DNA of 64,000 nucleotides, taken from contig CAXBLU010000014.1 in assembly GCA_963976815.1 (NCBI GenBank), positions 1 to 64,000 of the forward strand, read 5' to 3'. Below, piece by piece: positions 51,112 through 60,283 of the stretch. Each line of letters opens with the position of its first letter. The stretch's first letter is position 1. This stretch comes from JAHRVQ01 sp963976815 (GTDB lineage: Bacteria; Pseudomonadota; Gammaproteobacteria; Pseudomonadales; Azotimanducaceae). The notes under the pieces are model-generated. The model was not told the origin of the DNA and ran no database searches. It worked only from the letters and a program-made list of their open reading frames with translations. The translations under genes were made by a program, and so were the position numbers.

Positions 51112-51891
51112 GCCAATACCTGGCCTGATAGACTAATCTCAATTGGTCGTCATATAGCGAGCACTCAATTGGCTGGATTCTTTCATCAATACCCTGAAGT
51201 TTCGGCACTACTTATTGCCCTGATTGGTTTTCTCGCGGCATATGTCACCCGGAAGCTAGCCAATTCCGTCCTTGAGCAGCTCCATCTTCGAGTGCATGAA
51301 AAACATGGAATTGTTGACTCGATGCGGTTTATGCCCCGGGCAGTCTTTTACCTGGTGCTCGGTTTCTTTTTGCTGCTCGCGCTGCGTACCCTGGGTGTGA
51401 CAGAACTAGGTTCATTTCTAGACGAGATGATTCTTTTTCTGCCGAGAGTATTGCTAGGGGCTGGCATAATCCTCGCCGGTTATCTGCTCGGTATTCTTGC
51501 TAGAAACCTGGTCTCGAGGCTTCTAGCCAGCCAGTCTCAAATTATCCCCCAACTCACCCAGTACCTAATATTTGTTGCCGCTATCGTCACGGGCTTAAAC
51601 CAGATGGCGATTGATGTTTCATTTCTTGAAACCGTCATTGTTGTCATTCTCGGGACGCTGCTGGCAAGTTTGTCTTTAGCTTTTGCCCTGGGCTCCCAGA
51701 ATCTGGTTGCTAATTTACTGGCGAGGAGAAACTTCCAACACTACAAGGTTGGAGACTGGATCAGTTTTGAAGGCGTGGAAGGTCAAATTAGTGAATTAAC
51801 TAATACCGATGTGGTTCTGAAAACTGACGAAGGCCTGGTCATCATTCCGGCCAGAAAGTTGTCAGAGTCGATTGTCGTACTGAAACAATAG
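51010..51891 (+). CDS. MscS-like mechanosensitive channel (conserved TM-helix type)
   Basis: About 293 aa from ATG 51010. Hydrophobic leader, then several helices and a soluble end with YKVGDWISFEGVEGQISELT and VIIPARKLSESIVV, the beta-domain of MscS-type proteins (here with the TM_helix repeats LPRVLLGAGIILAGYLLGIL). Opens under membrane tension in relatives. First of four genes with MgtE-related proteins. An earlier start at 50941 would overlap the MFS gene more. Confidence 0.85.
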   Translation: MRSIELKFAMTSALCGFLFWLCCLLFWGDCFSGQANTWPDRLISIGRHIASTQLAGFFHQYPEVSALLIALIGFLAAYVTRKLANSVLEQLHLRVHEKHGIVDSMRFMPRAVFYLVLGFFLLLALRTLGVTELGSFLDEMILFLPRVLLGAGIILAGYLLGILARNLVSRLLASQSQIIPQLTQYLIFVAAIVTGLNQMAIDVSFLETVIVVILGTLLASLSLAFALGSQNLVANLLARRNFQHYKVGDWISFEGVEGQISELTNTDVVLKTDEGLVIIPARKLSESIVVLKQ

Positions 51892-51901
51892 CGGCCTCAT
51901 C

Positions 51902-52714
51902 ATGGACAATAAACTCTTAACTCGATTTGCTGAAAACCACCCGGAAACCGTGGCGACCCTTCTCGCAGATAAATCTGTCCCGGACATCGCGAGCTATCTA
52001 GGGGCGCTACCGGCGAGTCAGCATGGAAAGATACTGGCTGCGCTTCCCAGTAGTCGGTTGGCCGAATGTATGACGTTAATGTCTGCAGAGATTGTAGCCT
52101 CGGCATTAATGCTAGGAGAGCAACGGGAAACACTTTGTTTGATTGCTCACTTGCCAAATAAACGTTATCAAGAGATTGTTGATGCTGGCGCAGACAACCG
52201 GGAATTACTCAGCAAAAGGCTGTTCGCCCACTCGGAAAAAACCCTGGGTTCAATTGCCGACGCCAGGTTTATCACGGTTCGGCAGCGAACCGTGGTGTCG
52301 GTCCTTAAGGCGCAACTTGAGAACATGCAAACCCTGGAAGATCAGCCTATCTATCTAATAGGTAACGACGGCGCCTTAGTCGGGAGGGTGCCACTCATGC
52401 CGCTATTTAGTTTTGCAAACCAATCTATGTTGGTTGATTCGCTCGCTGATACTGTCGACCCCTTACCCGCATCACTTGAGATTGCAGCTGCGCTGGATGC
52501 TCGACAGTGGGAACAAACCAACACTATTCCAATCGTGAACGACCGTAACGAATTGATCGGTACAATCAATAAAGAACAGTTGGCCGATCATGAGTATCAG
52601 ACTGACTATCATAGTCTTGAAGACGTGGTAGGTGAATTGATGCTGGGCTATATCGATGTCGGTGCAAAACTATTGTCGATTACGCTTGGGGAGGATCGCG
52701 ATGGAATACGTTAA
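51902..52714 (+). CDS. Soluble MgtE-like protein (N and CBS domains, no membrane part)
   Basis: 270 aa. An MgtE-N-like helical domain (ASYLGALPASQHGKILAALP) followed by two CBS repeats (ITVRQRTVVSVLKAQL and TIPIVNDRNELIGTIN). No transmembrane region. It ends in a 14-base overlap with mgtE. In MgtE channels these domains bind Mg2+ and gate the pore, so a regulatory partner role is likely but unproven. Confidence 0.8.
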   Translation: MDNKLLTRFAENHPETVATLLADKSVPDIASYLGALPASQHGKILAALPSSRLAECMTLMSAEIVASALMLGEQRETLCLIAHLPNKRYQEIVDAGADNRELLSKRLFAHSEKTLGSIADARFITVRQRTVVSVLKAQLENMQTLEDQPIYLIGNDGALVGRVPLMPLFSFANQSMLVDSLADTVDPLPASLEIAAALDARQWEQTNTIPIVNDRNELIGTINKEQLADHEYQTDYHSLEDVVGELMLGYIDVGAKLLSITLGEDRDGIR

Positions 52715-53987
52715 CGAACTCACTGAGGCTTATGCGAGACAGTATCCTGCTGAGGTGGCGCGAACTATTGCAGAGCAACCTGAACTTTTCTCTGAAGCAA
52801 AAAGCCTCAGTACTGCAACAATCAATCTATTGTTTGACCGCATTGATCCGTCAACGTTAAGAGGCTTGTTCTACCAGTTAAGTGATGAGCAGCAGGTCGA
52901 GATACTGCAAAATGCTTCCGTCCGACTGGGCCTGGTTATCCTCAGGTCCTTGACGGACGAGGAGCAAGCGCAGGTTCTGGCGCGGATGAATACGTTGGCC
53001 CGAGAGGAGTTCAGTAAGCTGCTGAGCTTTTCCGAGAGTAGTGCCGGCTATTATATGGATCGCCCCACGGCTAATTTTTTTGTACATGATCCGGTGGAGC
53101 AATGCCTTAACAAACTCCGCGCCTCTAATCTTAAAAGTATTCGATCCATTTATGTGGTGGACGCGGATAATTATCTTGCCGGCCGGGTCGACATGCAGGA
53201 CATGGCCACAGCAACCCGGGACACATTACTCAGAGATCTAATTATTCCAGTCGAGGGTGTTGTTACTCTGACCTCGCCTCGTCAGGAATTACTGGATATA
53301 TTCAAGCGCTCGCCTGTGGATTCCGTTCCTCTAGTGGATACAGATTCACGGCTGGTCGGGGTTGTTCGGTACGCATCACTATTTCGTGCGGCTGAAATGG
53401 ATACCTCCGCGAGTTTGCAACGGATGGTCGGTGCAAGCGCGGAAGAAAAGGCACTGTCCTCTCCCTGGTTTGCCGTGAAAAAACGCTTGCCGTGGCTACA
53501 TATCAATCTGGTCACGGCATTTCTTGCCGCCTCTGTGGTTGCACTATTCGAGGCGACGATTGCACAGTTTACAGCGCTGGCGATTTTACTGCCGGTGGTT
53601 GCGGGGCAATCGGGCAACGCGGGTTCCCAGGCACTGGCTGTCACCATGCGTGGTCTGGCATTAAAAGAAGTCAGTATTTTGCACTGGCGGGGAGTGCTCT
53701 CAAAAGAAATCCAAATAGGAGTCATTGATGGGATGGCGCTGGCGGTTACCTGTGGATTAGGGGTGCTGGTGTGGAGCGGCTCTCTCGGTCTGGGGCTGGT
53801 GATTGCGATTGCCATGATAGTATCTATGATTGCCGCTGGGATATCCGGTGCACTTGTACCCATGATGTTGATCCGCATTGGCCAGGATCCGGCCACAGCT
53901 TCTTCAATTATTCTGACAACGGTGACCGATGTTGCGGGCTTTTTTAGTTTTCTCGGGACGGCAACTCTGTTGTCTTTTATGCTTTAA
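52701..53987 (+). CDS. mgtE: Magnesium transporter MgtE
   Basis: 428 aa. MgtE_N domain, two CBS repeats (SIRSIYVVDADNYLAGRV and DSVPLVDTDSRLVGVVR) and five membrane helices with the pore motif PVVAGQSGNAGSQALA and TDVAGFFSFLG. Start ATG 52701 has GGGGAGGA upstream. It would import Mg2+ and sense cytosolic levels. Confidence 0.95.
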   Translation: MEYVNELTEAYARQYPAEVARTIAEQPELFSEAKSLSTATINLLFDRIDPSTLRGLFYQLSDEQQVEILQNASVRLGLVILRSLTDEEQAQVLARMNTLAREEFSKLLSFSESSAGYYMDRPTANFFVHDPVEQCLNKLRASNLKSIRSIYVVDADNYLAGRVDMQDMATATRDTLLRDLIIPVEGVVTLTSPRQELLDIFKRSPVDSVPLVDTDSRLVGVVRYASLFRAAEMDTSASLQRMVGASAEEKALSSPWFAVKKRLPWLHINLVTAFLAASVVALFEATIAQFTALAILLPVVAGQSGNAGSQALAVTMRGLALKEVSILHWRGVLSKEIQIGVIDGMALAVTCGLGVLVWSGSLGLGLVIAIAMIVSMIAAGISGALVPMMLIRIGQDPATASSIILTTVTDVAGFFSFLGTATLLSFML

Positions 53988-54053
53988 GTTTTTGCGTGCC
54001 CAAATTACCACTGATGAGTTCATGAAGAGCAAAGCAATGCAACGAGCATCAAG

Positions 54054-55088
54054 ATGAAAATAACCAGTTTCCTACCTTCAATCATTTTTAGCGTTATCTG
54101 TCTTGGTATTGCTGCGTTGTATGCTGTCGATAGTGGTAAGCCACTTGCGACGTTTATGATGCTGGTTGTGATTTTGAGTATTCTTGAGATCAGCTTGTCC
54201 TTTGATAATGCGGTAGTGAACGCCACTGTACTTGAAGATATGGATGAACGCTGGCGTCGATACTTTCTTACATGGGGGATTCTAATTGCCGTTTTTGGTA
54301 TGCGTCTGGTGTTCCCCATTTTGATTGTTGCGGTGACCGCAAATATTTTGCCGGGTGACGTTTTGACGATGGCCCTCGACCACCCGCTGCAATATGCAGA
54401 AATTATTGCCTCATCCCACGTCGAAGTAGGTGCGTTCGGTGGCATGTTTCTGCTGCTGGTATTTCTGACTTTTATTTTTGATAGTAAAAAAACTTTGCAT
54501 TGGCTCCAGTTTATCGAAGCCAAATTTGCGGAAATCGGCAAGTTGGAATCCGTCGAGATTATCTTCGCGCTGCTGATCCTGTTAATTGCTCAATCATTTT
54601 TACCCGTAGAAGCCCGTCTGGGTGCTCTGACCTATGGAATTGGTGGAGTCATGTTGTATGTCATGGTGGACAGTGTGTCCAAATTTGTCAGCGCAGAAGG
54701 TGCATCTGGGATCAAACGTAGCGGTGCAATGGGCTTTTTATATCTTGAGATATTGGATGCGTCCTTCTCCTTTGATGGCGTCCTTGGTGCTTTTGCCATT
54801 ACCACGGATATTGTTGTAATCATGCTAGGGCTAGCAATTGGTGCGATGTTTGTACGTAACATGACAATATTTTTAGTCGAGCAGGGGACGCTCAACGAGT
54901 ATGCCTTTCTTGAACACGGTGCGCACTATGCAATCGGTGCGCTTGCTCTGACCATGCTGACCACCATGGTCATGGAGATTCCAGAACTGATTACTGGCCT
55001 CACCGGTATTGTCATTATTGGCCTGTCCTTCTACTCGTCGATACAATATCGAAAACGGAACAAGCCGACCGCAATAAGAAAATTCTAG
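54054..55088 (+). CDS. DUF475 (TerC-like) membrane protein
   Basis: 344 aa, about nine helices. LEISLSFDNAVVNATVLEDM and DASFSFDGVLGAFAI are the acidic membrane motifs of the family, related to TerC. Possibly a metal or tellurium-resistance transporter; function unproven. It follows mgtE after 66 bases and ends in a 4-base tail-to-tail overlap with the DUF418 gene. Confidence 0.92.
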   Translation: MKITSFLPSIIFSVICLGIAALYAVDSGKPLATFMMLVVILSILEISLSFDNAVVNATVLEDMDERWRRYFLTWGILIAVFGMRLVFPILIVAVTANILPGDVLTMALDHPLQYAEIIASSHVEVGAFGGMFLLLVFLTFIFDSKKTLHWLQFIEAKFAEIGKLESVEIIFALLILLIAQSFLPVEARLGALTYGIGGVMLYVMVDSVSKFVSAEGASGIKRSGAMGFLYLEILDASFSFDGVLGAFAITTDIVVIMLGLAIGAMFVRNMTIFLVEQGTLNEYAFLEHGAHYAIGALALTMLTTMVMEIPELITGLTGIVIIGLSFYSSIQYRKRNKPTAIRKF

Positions 55089-56392
55089 CGTTTGAAAGCT
55101 GGAGCTATCCCGTAGGTCAACGTACGCCACAACCACTCGACGGGACCAAATCGAAATTTCATAAGCCATAGCGGGCTGAGCCAGAGTTGAAACAACCAGA
55201 TGCCAATGACAATGGCGTAGAGTTCCACTCTCTGAAATTGGCCCAATAAACCAAACCCAAGACCTGTAAAAATAATCGCGCAAATCAGCGAGTGCATCAG
55301 ATAGTTTGTGAGCGCCATTCTCCCTACTGCCGAGAGTCGAGTGGTTAGGGATTTCAAATATCCTTGCTGGCAAATCCAGCCGAGGAGGCCAATGTAACCA
55401 AACGCCATGCCAGTCCTGCCGATGTGGTAGGTTGGTTGCATCTGGGCGAAGGTCGCGAATAGATCAAAGTGGCTAGTATAGGCACTGTGAACCTCGTAGC
55501 CGTTCACGAGTAAGCCGATACCAAAACCGAAGACCATCATTTTTGTATAAAAAACCGGGGCTCTAACGGCCTGTAGAACACCGGTTTTATAAAATGCCAT
55601 CCCGAGTAGCATCATTGCTAGTGCATCCCAGATCAGGAACATGGGCAGAACCATGCTGTACATCTCGGCGTTTTTCTTGGTATTCCAATAAAGTACAGCT
55701 GGGTAGTTGTGGGTGCGGGCAACAAGTTCCGCGTTGATACTTTCTGCATCTAACGTGAAGTCGTTGGCAAAATCTCGCCAGGAATCCGCTGCCGCGCGTT
55801 TATCTGCTGGCACCGTGTCACTTTGCCCGGCGGCGTCCGCTGTCATGACCTCCTCATGCAGAATCGAAGCCTGCTTTAAAGCTACCGCCATTCCCAGATG
55901 TTGCAAAGACATCAGTAACACCAGTGCCCCGGATAGAATAAACAGTGTTTTTGCGGACTTGTTCCGTAGCAAATAAAGTACCGCCCCGGCCAGGGCGTAG
56001 GTCACCAGAATGTCGCCGTTCCAGAGTAGGAGATAGGCGTCGAAGAGTCCAAACACCAACAACCAAAAAGTTCGCTTATAGTGGGTCCAACCTGATTTGG
56101 CGTTATTGCCGGTGGTAAATAACACCACGCCGGCTCCGAATAGAATGGAGAACAGACATCGCATAGCGCCCTCTGCAAAAACTTCGACGGTGCCCCAGGT
56201 CCAGCTGTTAGCTGCGGAGGACCCAATAAGATCGAATGCCGGATTAGAGTAGGAGGGTGATAACAGACCAAAGCCAATAATATTTAGCAGCAAAATACCG
56301 AGTAGGGCGAAACCACGAAACACATCAAGGGATTCGATTCGGTTGGTTTCACTGGTTGGGGTAATGGTAATAGGGGCACTTGCATCGGACAT
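55085..56392 (-). CDS. DUF418-domain membrane protein
   Basis: 435 aa. RIESLDVFRGFALLGILLLN at the start and GRMALTNYLMHSLICAIIF near the end are the family hallmarks. Ten or more helices. Function unknown; homologues often lie near acyltransferases. Convergent with DUF475. Confidence 0.92.
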   Translation of the reverse strand: MSDASAPITITPTSETNRIESLDVFRGFALLGILLLNIIGFGLLSPSYSNPAFDLIGSSAANSWTWGTVEVFAEGAMRCLFSILFGAGVVLFTTGNNAKSGWTHYKRTFWLLVFGLFDAYLLLWNGDILVTYALAGAVLYLLRNKSAKTLFILSGALVLLMSLQHLGMAVALKQASILHEEVMTADAAGQSDTVPADKRAAADSWRDFANDFTLDAESINAELVARTHNYPAVLYWNTKKNAEMYSMVLPMFLIWDALAMMLLGMAFYKTGVLQAVRAPVFYTKMMVFGFGIGLLVNGYEVHSAYTSHFDLFATFAQMQPTYHIGRTGMAFGYIGLLGWICQQGYLKSLTTRLSAVGRMALTNYLMHSLICAIIFTGLGFGLLGQFQRVELYAIVIGIWLFQLWLSPLWLMKFRFGPVEWLWRTLTYGIAPAFKR

Positions 56393-56471
56393 AACAACTC
56401 AATGTGTTGATTTTAATAAATCCTACCATCCCGTACACCGGGTGAAAGAAAACTTTTGCGAGATGGTTGAT

Positions 56472-56491
56472 ATATTCCTGTATAGGAATAT
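56472..56491. promoter_or_regulatory. Palindrome ATATTCCT-GTAT-AGGAATAT, probable ArsR operator
   Basis: Perfect 8-bp arms 9 bases upstream of the ArsR start. ArsR-family repressors bind such sites at their own promoters. Confidence 0.7.
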
Positions 56492-56500
56492 TATGTAGTC

Positions 56501-56860
56501 ATGCCTAGAGCCTTAAACACCCATGACACCTTTACTGCAATTGCGGAACCTAAGCGACGTGAGTTGATTGAAACCCTAATCGGACGAGAACTGAGCGTGA
56601 ATCAGGTGGTTGAGATTACCCAATGGCGTCAACCCATGGTGTCCAAACATTTGTCAGTCCTTAAACAGGCTGGATTGGTCTCGGAACGTAAGGAAGGCCG
56701 CCAACGGGTGTACACAGTGAATGCTGACAAACTCAAACCGATCCAACTCTGGATTGCTCAGTTCGAAAAACATTGGAACACACAATTTGATCAACTCGAT
56801 CACTATTTAACGGATCTACAAAACTCCCGGCCGAAAACAGAGGCGAAAAATGATGACTGA
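56501..56860 (+). CDS. ArsR-family transcriptional regulator
   Basis: 119 aa. Winged-helix with FTAIAEPKRRELIETLIG, SVNQVVEITQWRQPMVSKHL and the wing SERKEGRQRVYTVN. Lacks the metal-binding cysteines of ArsR, so it probably senses another signal. Cotranscribed with AHSA1, a common pair. Confidence 0.93.
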   Translation: MPRALNTHDTFTAIAEPKRRELIETLIGRELSVNQVVEITQWRQPMVSKHLSVLKQAGLVSERKEGRQRVYTVNADKLKPIQLWIAQFEKHWNTQFDQLDHYLTDLQNSRPKTEAKNDD

Positions 56861-57356
56861 TGTAATAAACGTAGAACCTTCTATCTTGACCCGGGACTAC
56901 AATGCCCCAATGCAACTGGTATTTGACGCTTGGACCCAGGAAAAACATCTGTGTAAGTGGCAGGTGCCTAACACGGAGGTTAAGTGTGAATACAAGCATG
57001 CGGACATCAAGCCTGGTGGCTCTGCGCTGCATAAGATGGTCATGCCATCAGGCGGTGAAATGTGGTTGCTTACCGAATATCATGACCTGACGCCACCGGA
57101 CACAATTGTATTTACCCAATACGAATCTAATGAAAATGGTGAGATATTGCCGCCGAAGATGCCGAACTGGCCAAAGGAAATTAGAGCAACGATTCGATTA
57201 ACGGAAGCCGAAGGCGTCACCCACATGAAATTTATCTGGCAACCCATTAATCCTACAGCAGCAGAAGCGGAAGCCTGGGAAGCGTCGAGATCTCAGCATG
57301 GTAAAGGCTGGGGTGGCGGATTTGAGATGTTGGCCAATTATCTTGCAACGGTTTAG
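56850..57356 (+). CDS. SRPBCC/AHSA1-domain protein
   Basis: 168 aa. AHSA1-type fold: RDYNAPMQLVFDAWTQEKHL at the start and LTEAEGVTHMKFIWQP later. Overlaps the ArsR stop by 11 bases. Small hydrophobic-ligand binding is expected; function unknown. Confidence 0.92.
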   Translation: MMTDVINVEPSILTRDYNAPMQLVFDAWTQEKHLCKWQVPNTEVKCEYKHADIKPGGSALHKMVMPSGGEMWLLTEYHDLTPPDTIVFTQYESNENGEILPPKMPNWPKEIRATIRLTEAEGVTHMKFIWQPINPTAAEAEAWEASRSQHGKGWGGGFEMLANYLATV

Positions 57357-57429
57357 CATGCAGGTTTTTTTATACCCTCGCTGATGGAAACGTCGGTATT
57401 GCAATCAGTAAAGAACCCCAGGAGGCGCT

Positions 57430-58032
57430 GTGGTTAGCCAGGAAACCTTAGATTATTACGATGCAACGGCCGATCGTGATGTGCGTGAAGACCTGGTCGG
57501 AGCAATTGAATTAGTCGCGGAAAAAACTACGGTGATTGATTGTGGCTGTGGTGCCGGGCGAGACATCGAGTTTTTGCGCAAGGCAGGGTTTGAGGTGTTT
57601 GCTTTTGATCTTGAAGCCGATGCCATCGAGCGTTGTCAGCGTCGTTTTTCCGGTGACGATAAAGTTCATCTGGTTCAGGCGACCTTCTCAAGTTTTGATT
57701 ATCCGCCTGCAAATCTGATTGTTGCGGACGCCAGTCTGTTTTATTGCCCCCCTGAAGAATTCGATCAGGTCTGGAATAAAATTGTGTCAGCCCTTGTGCC
57801 AGGTGGTGTATTTGTCGGTAGTTTTCTCGGACCAAACGACTCAATGGTGACTAGTGCTAATAAGGGAGAAATTGACTGGCCAGTGGTTTCTGATTTTAGT
57901 GAGCAAGCACTGCGTAGCAAATTTGATGGATTCGAAATTACTAAATGGACTGAGCATGAAGTTGATGGTCAGAAAGCGAATGGTGACGACAACCACTGGC
58001 ATATCTTTGCCGTGATTGCGGTCAAAACATAG
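57430..58032 (+). CDS. Class I SAM-dependent methyltransferase
   Basis: 200 aa, GTG start with CCCCAGGAGG before it. Motif I VIDCGCGAGRDIEFLRKAG and motif II-like FAFDLEADAIERC. Substrate unknown, perhaps tellurite-resistance-TehB-like. Confidence 0.88.
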   Translation: MVSQETLDYYDATADRDVREDLVGAIELVAEKTTVIDCGCGAGRDIEFLRKAGFEVFAFDLEADAIERCQRRFSGDDKVHLVQATFSSFDYPPANLIVADASLFYCPPEEFDQVWNKIVSALVPGGVFVGSFLGPNDSMVTSANKGEIDWPVVSDFSEQALRSKFDGFEITKWTEHEVDGQKANGDDNHWHIFAVIAVKT

Positions 58033-58036
58033 CTCG

Positions 58037-58318
58037 ATGAGACAAGCCAATCCAAGCGTAAAGTTAAAGGTCAAAGTTGTGCCTGGTGCTTCACATAGCA
58101 GCATCGTTGGTTGGTTGGGTGATTCGCTTAAGGTTCGTGTCTCAGCGCCTCCGGAGCGAGGTAAAGCTAATGAATCGGTGTTGAAGCTGATTGCACAACA
58201 GTTGGATCTACCGTCTAATTCGATCTGTCTGGTTTCTGGTGCTCGTTCTGCACGTAAGACAATCGAGATTACGGGTATGGCTGAAGCAGAAGTCCGCCAG
58301 CGCTTAGCTAAAACCTAA
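58037..58318 (+). CDS. DUF167 (YggU) family protein
   Basis: 93 aa. VKLKVKVVPGASHSSIVGWL, APPERGKANESVLKLIA and SICLVSGARSARKTIEI give the YggU fold. Begins 4 bases after the methyltransferase stop. Function unknown. Confidence 0.93.
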   Translation: MRQANPSVKLKVKVVPGASHSSIVGWLGDSLKVRVSAPPERGKANESVLKLIAQQLDLPSNSICLVSGARSARKTIEITGMAEAEVRQRLAKT

Positions 58319-58343
58319 ATAGCAATTTGAAAGGAGAAAGGAT

Positions 58344-58820
58344 TTGAGCCAGTTTGAAATTGAAGCGATCGGTACGGTTGTGGCAAAACGAGATGTTGCC
58401 GAAGATGATTTCTGGGGAAATGAACAATCCACTATCGAACTCCATGAGCGGTTTGAACCCGATGCACTCGCAGGCCTTGATGCGTTCTCCCATATTGAGG
58501 TGATCTTTCTTTTTGACCGTGTCACAACGGACAAGATTGTGACCGGTGCTCGCCACCCGAGAAATAATCAAGATTGGCCCGCCGTTGGTATCTTTGCCCA
58601 ACGTGGTAAGAATCGGCCAAATCGACTCGGTAGTACTGTGTGCCGACTTCTGGAAGTAAAGGGGAGACAGATTGTAGTTACAGAACTCGACGCCATTAAT
58701 GGCACGCCAGTCATTGATATCAAACCCGTTATGACGGAGTTCCTGCCGCGGGGTGACGTGCGACAACCCGATTGGTCCCGGGAGTTGATGGAAGACTACT
58801 GGAAAATAGAAAACCCTTGA
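58344..58820 (+). CDS. TrmO/TsaA-domain SAM methyltransferase, short form
   Basis: 158 aa, TTG start with AAGGAGAAAGGA. ARHPRNN, AVGIFAQRGKNRPNRLG, and LDAINGTPVIDIKPV are the core motifs. E. coli TrmO, which methylates t6A37 of tRNA-Thr, is about 235 residues; here the C-terminal domain is absent. It may act on another tRNA or a small molecule. Confidence 0.88.
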   Translation: MSQFEIEAIGTVVAKRDVAEDDFWGNEQSTIELHERFEPDALAGLDAFSHIEVIFLFDRVTTDKIVTGARHPRNNQDWPAVGIFAQRGKNRPNRLGSTVCRLLEVKGRQIVVTELDAINGTPVIDIKPVMTEFLPRGDVRQPDWSRELMEDYWKIENP

Positions 58821-58989
58821 TCGATTGTCTGTCTGCTTCTAACATGGGGTCAAGTGTTGTCTTGCGCTACCCCCCTTCAAAGGGAAAGTACTAGAGTACA
58901 AAGACGTTACATCACTCGAATCATTTAACCGAAACCAATTCGGTTCAGCAGAAGAAGGGAATGTTGTCAGCCGATTCTGGAGACGTTAA

Positions 58990-59838
58990 ATGAAACTATC
59001 TGCGCCCGTACATCAATTACGAAGTCAGGCCAAGCAACTCAAGAAACAGCGCCAAATTCCATTATTTCAAGCACAAAATCAGATTGCCCAGGAGCAGGGT
59101 TTTAGTAGTTGGTCGTTGATGATGGCCCGTCAGGAAGAGTTGCTACCCGAAAACTCTACTGAGCTACTGGATTACCTGAATGCCGGTGACCTGGTGCTTC
59201 TAGGTGCTAGACCGCGACTGGGTAAAACGTTGTTTACCGCCAATCTGATTGCTGACTGCATAAAAATGGGTCGGCCCAGGAGTTTCTACTTTACCCTGGT
59301 GGACCGTGAGCAAGAGGCGAGACAACGCATTATCAATCATTTTGAGGACGTTGGTCTGGATTCAGGCGCCCCGTTAGTTGATAGCTTGTTGATTGATGAC
59401 CTGTTGATTGATGGCCTATTGATTGACAGCTCCGATGATATTTGTGCCAGCCATGTGATGCATGTTCTTGAAAAGCATAATGCTCAAGGCGCACTGGTGG
59501 TGATCGACTATCTGCAGGTGCTTGATGAAAAGCGTGCGCAACCTCCGTTGCATGAACAGGTAGCAGTACTCAACGCTTTTGCGAAATCGAGCGGCTGTAG
59601 AATTATCCTCATTGGTCAGTTAGATCGTAGGGTTGATGACCGTGCAGGAGAAAGCCCCACGCTTGCTGATATACGATTACCCAATCCGCTTGATATGCAG
59701 CTCTTTAACAAAGTCATGTTTCTATATCGCCAAACGATGGACGGGTCCCGCACTACAGTAAGTCTTGTGCGTCCCGTGATTCACGAGTTTGTGATGGAGC
59801 TTGACCTCGCCGCTAAGCGGTTCCGCGAATCAGCCTAA
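58990..59838 (+). CDS. DnaB/KaiC-like RecA-fold ATPase without helicase N-domain
   Basis: 282 aa. After an N-terminal helical region it has Walker A GARPRLGKTLF, Walker B VVIDYLQVLDE and IILIGQLDRRVDDR, the core of DnaB-type helicases. The primase-binding N-domain is missing. A run of LLID repeats (about residues 129-147) comes from a 15-bp tandem repeat in the gene. A role in DNA processing is plausible; no helicase activity can be claimed. Confidence 0.8.
   Translation: MKLSAPVHQLRSQAKQLKKQRQIPLFQAQNQIAQEQGFSSWSLMMARQEELLPENSTELLDYLNAGDLVLLGARPRLGKTLFTANLIADCIKMGRPRSFYFTLVDREQEARQRIINHFEDVGLDSGAPLVDSLLIDDLLIDGLLIDSSDDICASHVMHVLEKHNAQGALVVIDYLQVLDEKRAQPPLHEQVAVLNAFAKSSGCRIILIGQLDRRVDDRAGESPTLADIRLPNPLDMQLFNKVMFLYRQTMDGSRTTVSLVRPVIHEFVMELDLAAKRFRESA
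59374..59430 (+). repeat. In-frame 15-bp tandem repeat in the ATPase gene
   Basis: Units coding LLIDD, LLIDG and LLIDS at 59386-59430, preceded by a partial unit LVDS. Third bases differ between units, so it is older than an exact recent duplication. Length variation would change the protein by whole repeats. Confidence 0.9.
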
Positions 59839-59848
59839 AGGTACGCCG

Positions 59849-60283
59849 ATGCCCGATGTAGTCGACAAAGTCTCCCTGGAAACAATCCTGCGTAATATCT
59901 TCAAAGGAGGAACAGTCAACGGGGCTACAATGGACCGCCTACCTAAAAACCGTCGCAGTGCAGAAGCTTTTCTTGCACTGGCGGCGGCCAGTTTAGATAG
60001 CCAGGCAGAGTTGTCTGAAGCAGAGTTAAACCAGCAACTGATGGGGTGGATGGAAGGCTTTACCAATCCCACCCTGTTTGATCACGTTACGGTCCGACGT
60101 TATCTCGTCGACCTGTTCATGTTACTTCGGGATGCCGAGGGTCGTTCCTATCGAACTAATCAGCCGGTGATCGGGTCATATATCAGTATGGAAGCGAGAA
60201 CCGTGCAGCCCATGGCTATTTTGGAGGAAGTGCGGCTGACGCGAATGAACAGACGACAAAAAGCTGGGGCACAAAATACGTGA
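59849..60283 (+). CDS. DUF2087-domain protein
   Basis: 144 aa from ATG 59849. DUF2087 pattern DHVTVRRYLVDLFMLLRDA near the end, with EGRSYRTN. Its stop overlaps the cytochrome b561 start (GTGA). The close spacing to the DnaB-like gene and to the cytochrome suggests one transcript. Confidence 0.8.
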   Translation: MPDVVDKVSLETILRNIFKGGTVNGATMDRLPKNRRSAEAFLALAAASLDSQAELSEAELNQQLMGWMEGFTNPTLFDHVTVRRYLVDLFMLLRDAEGRSYRTNQPVIGSYISMEARTVQPMAILEEVRLTRMNRRQKAGAQNT

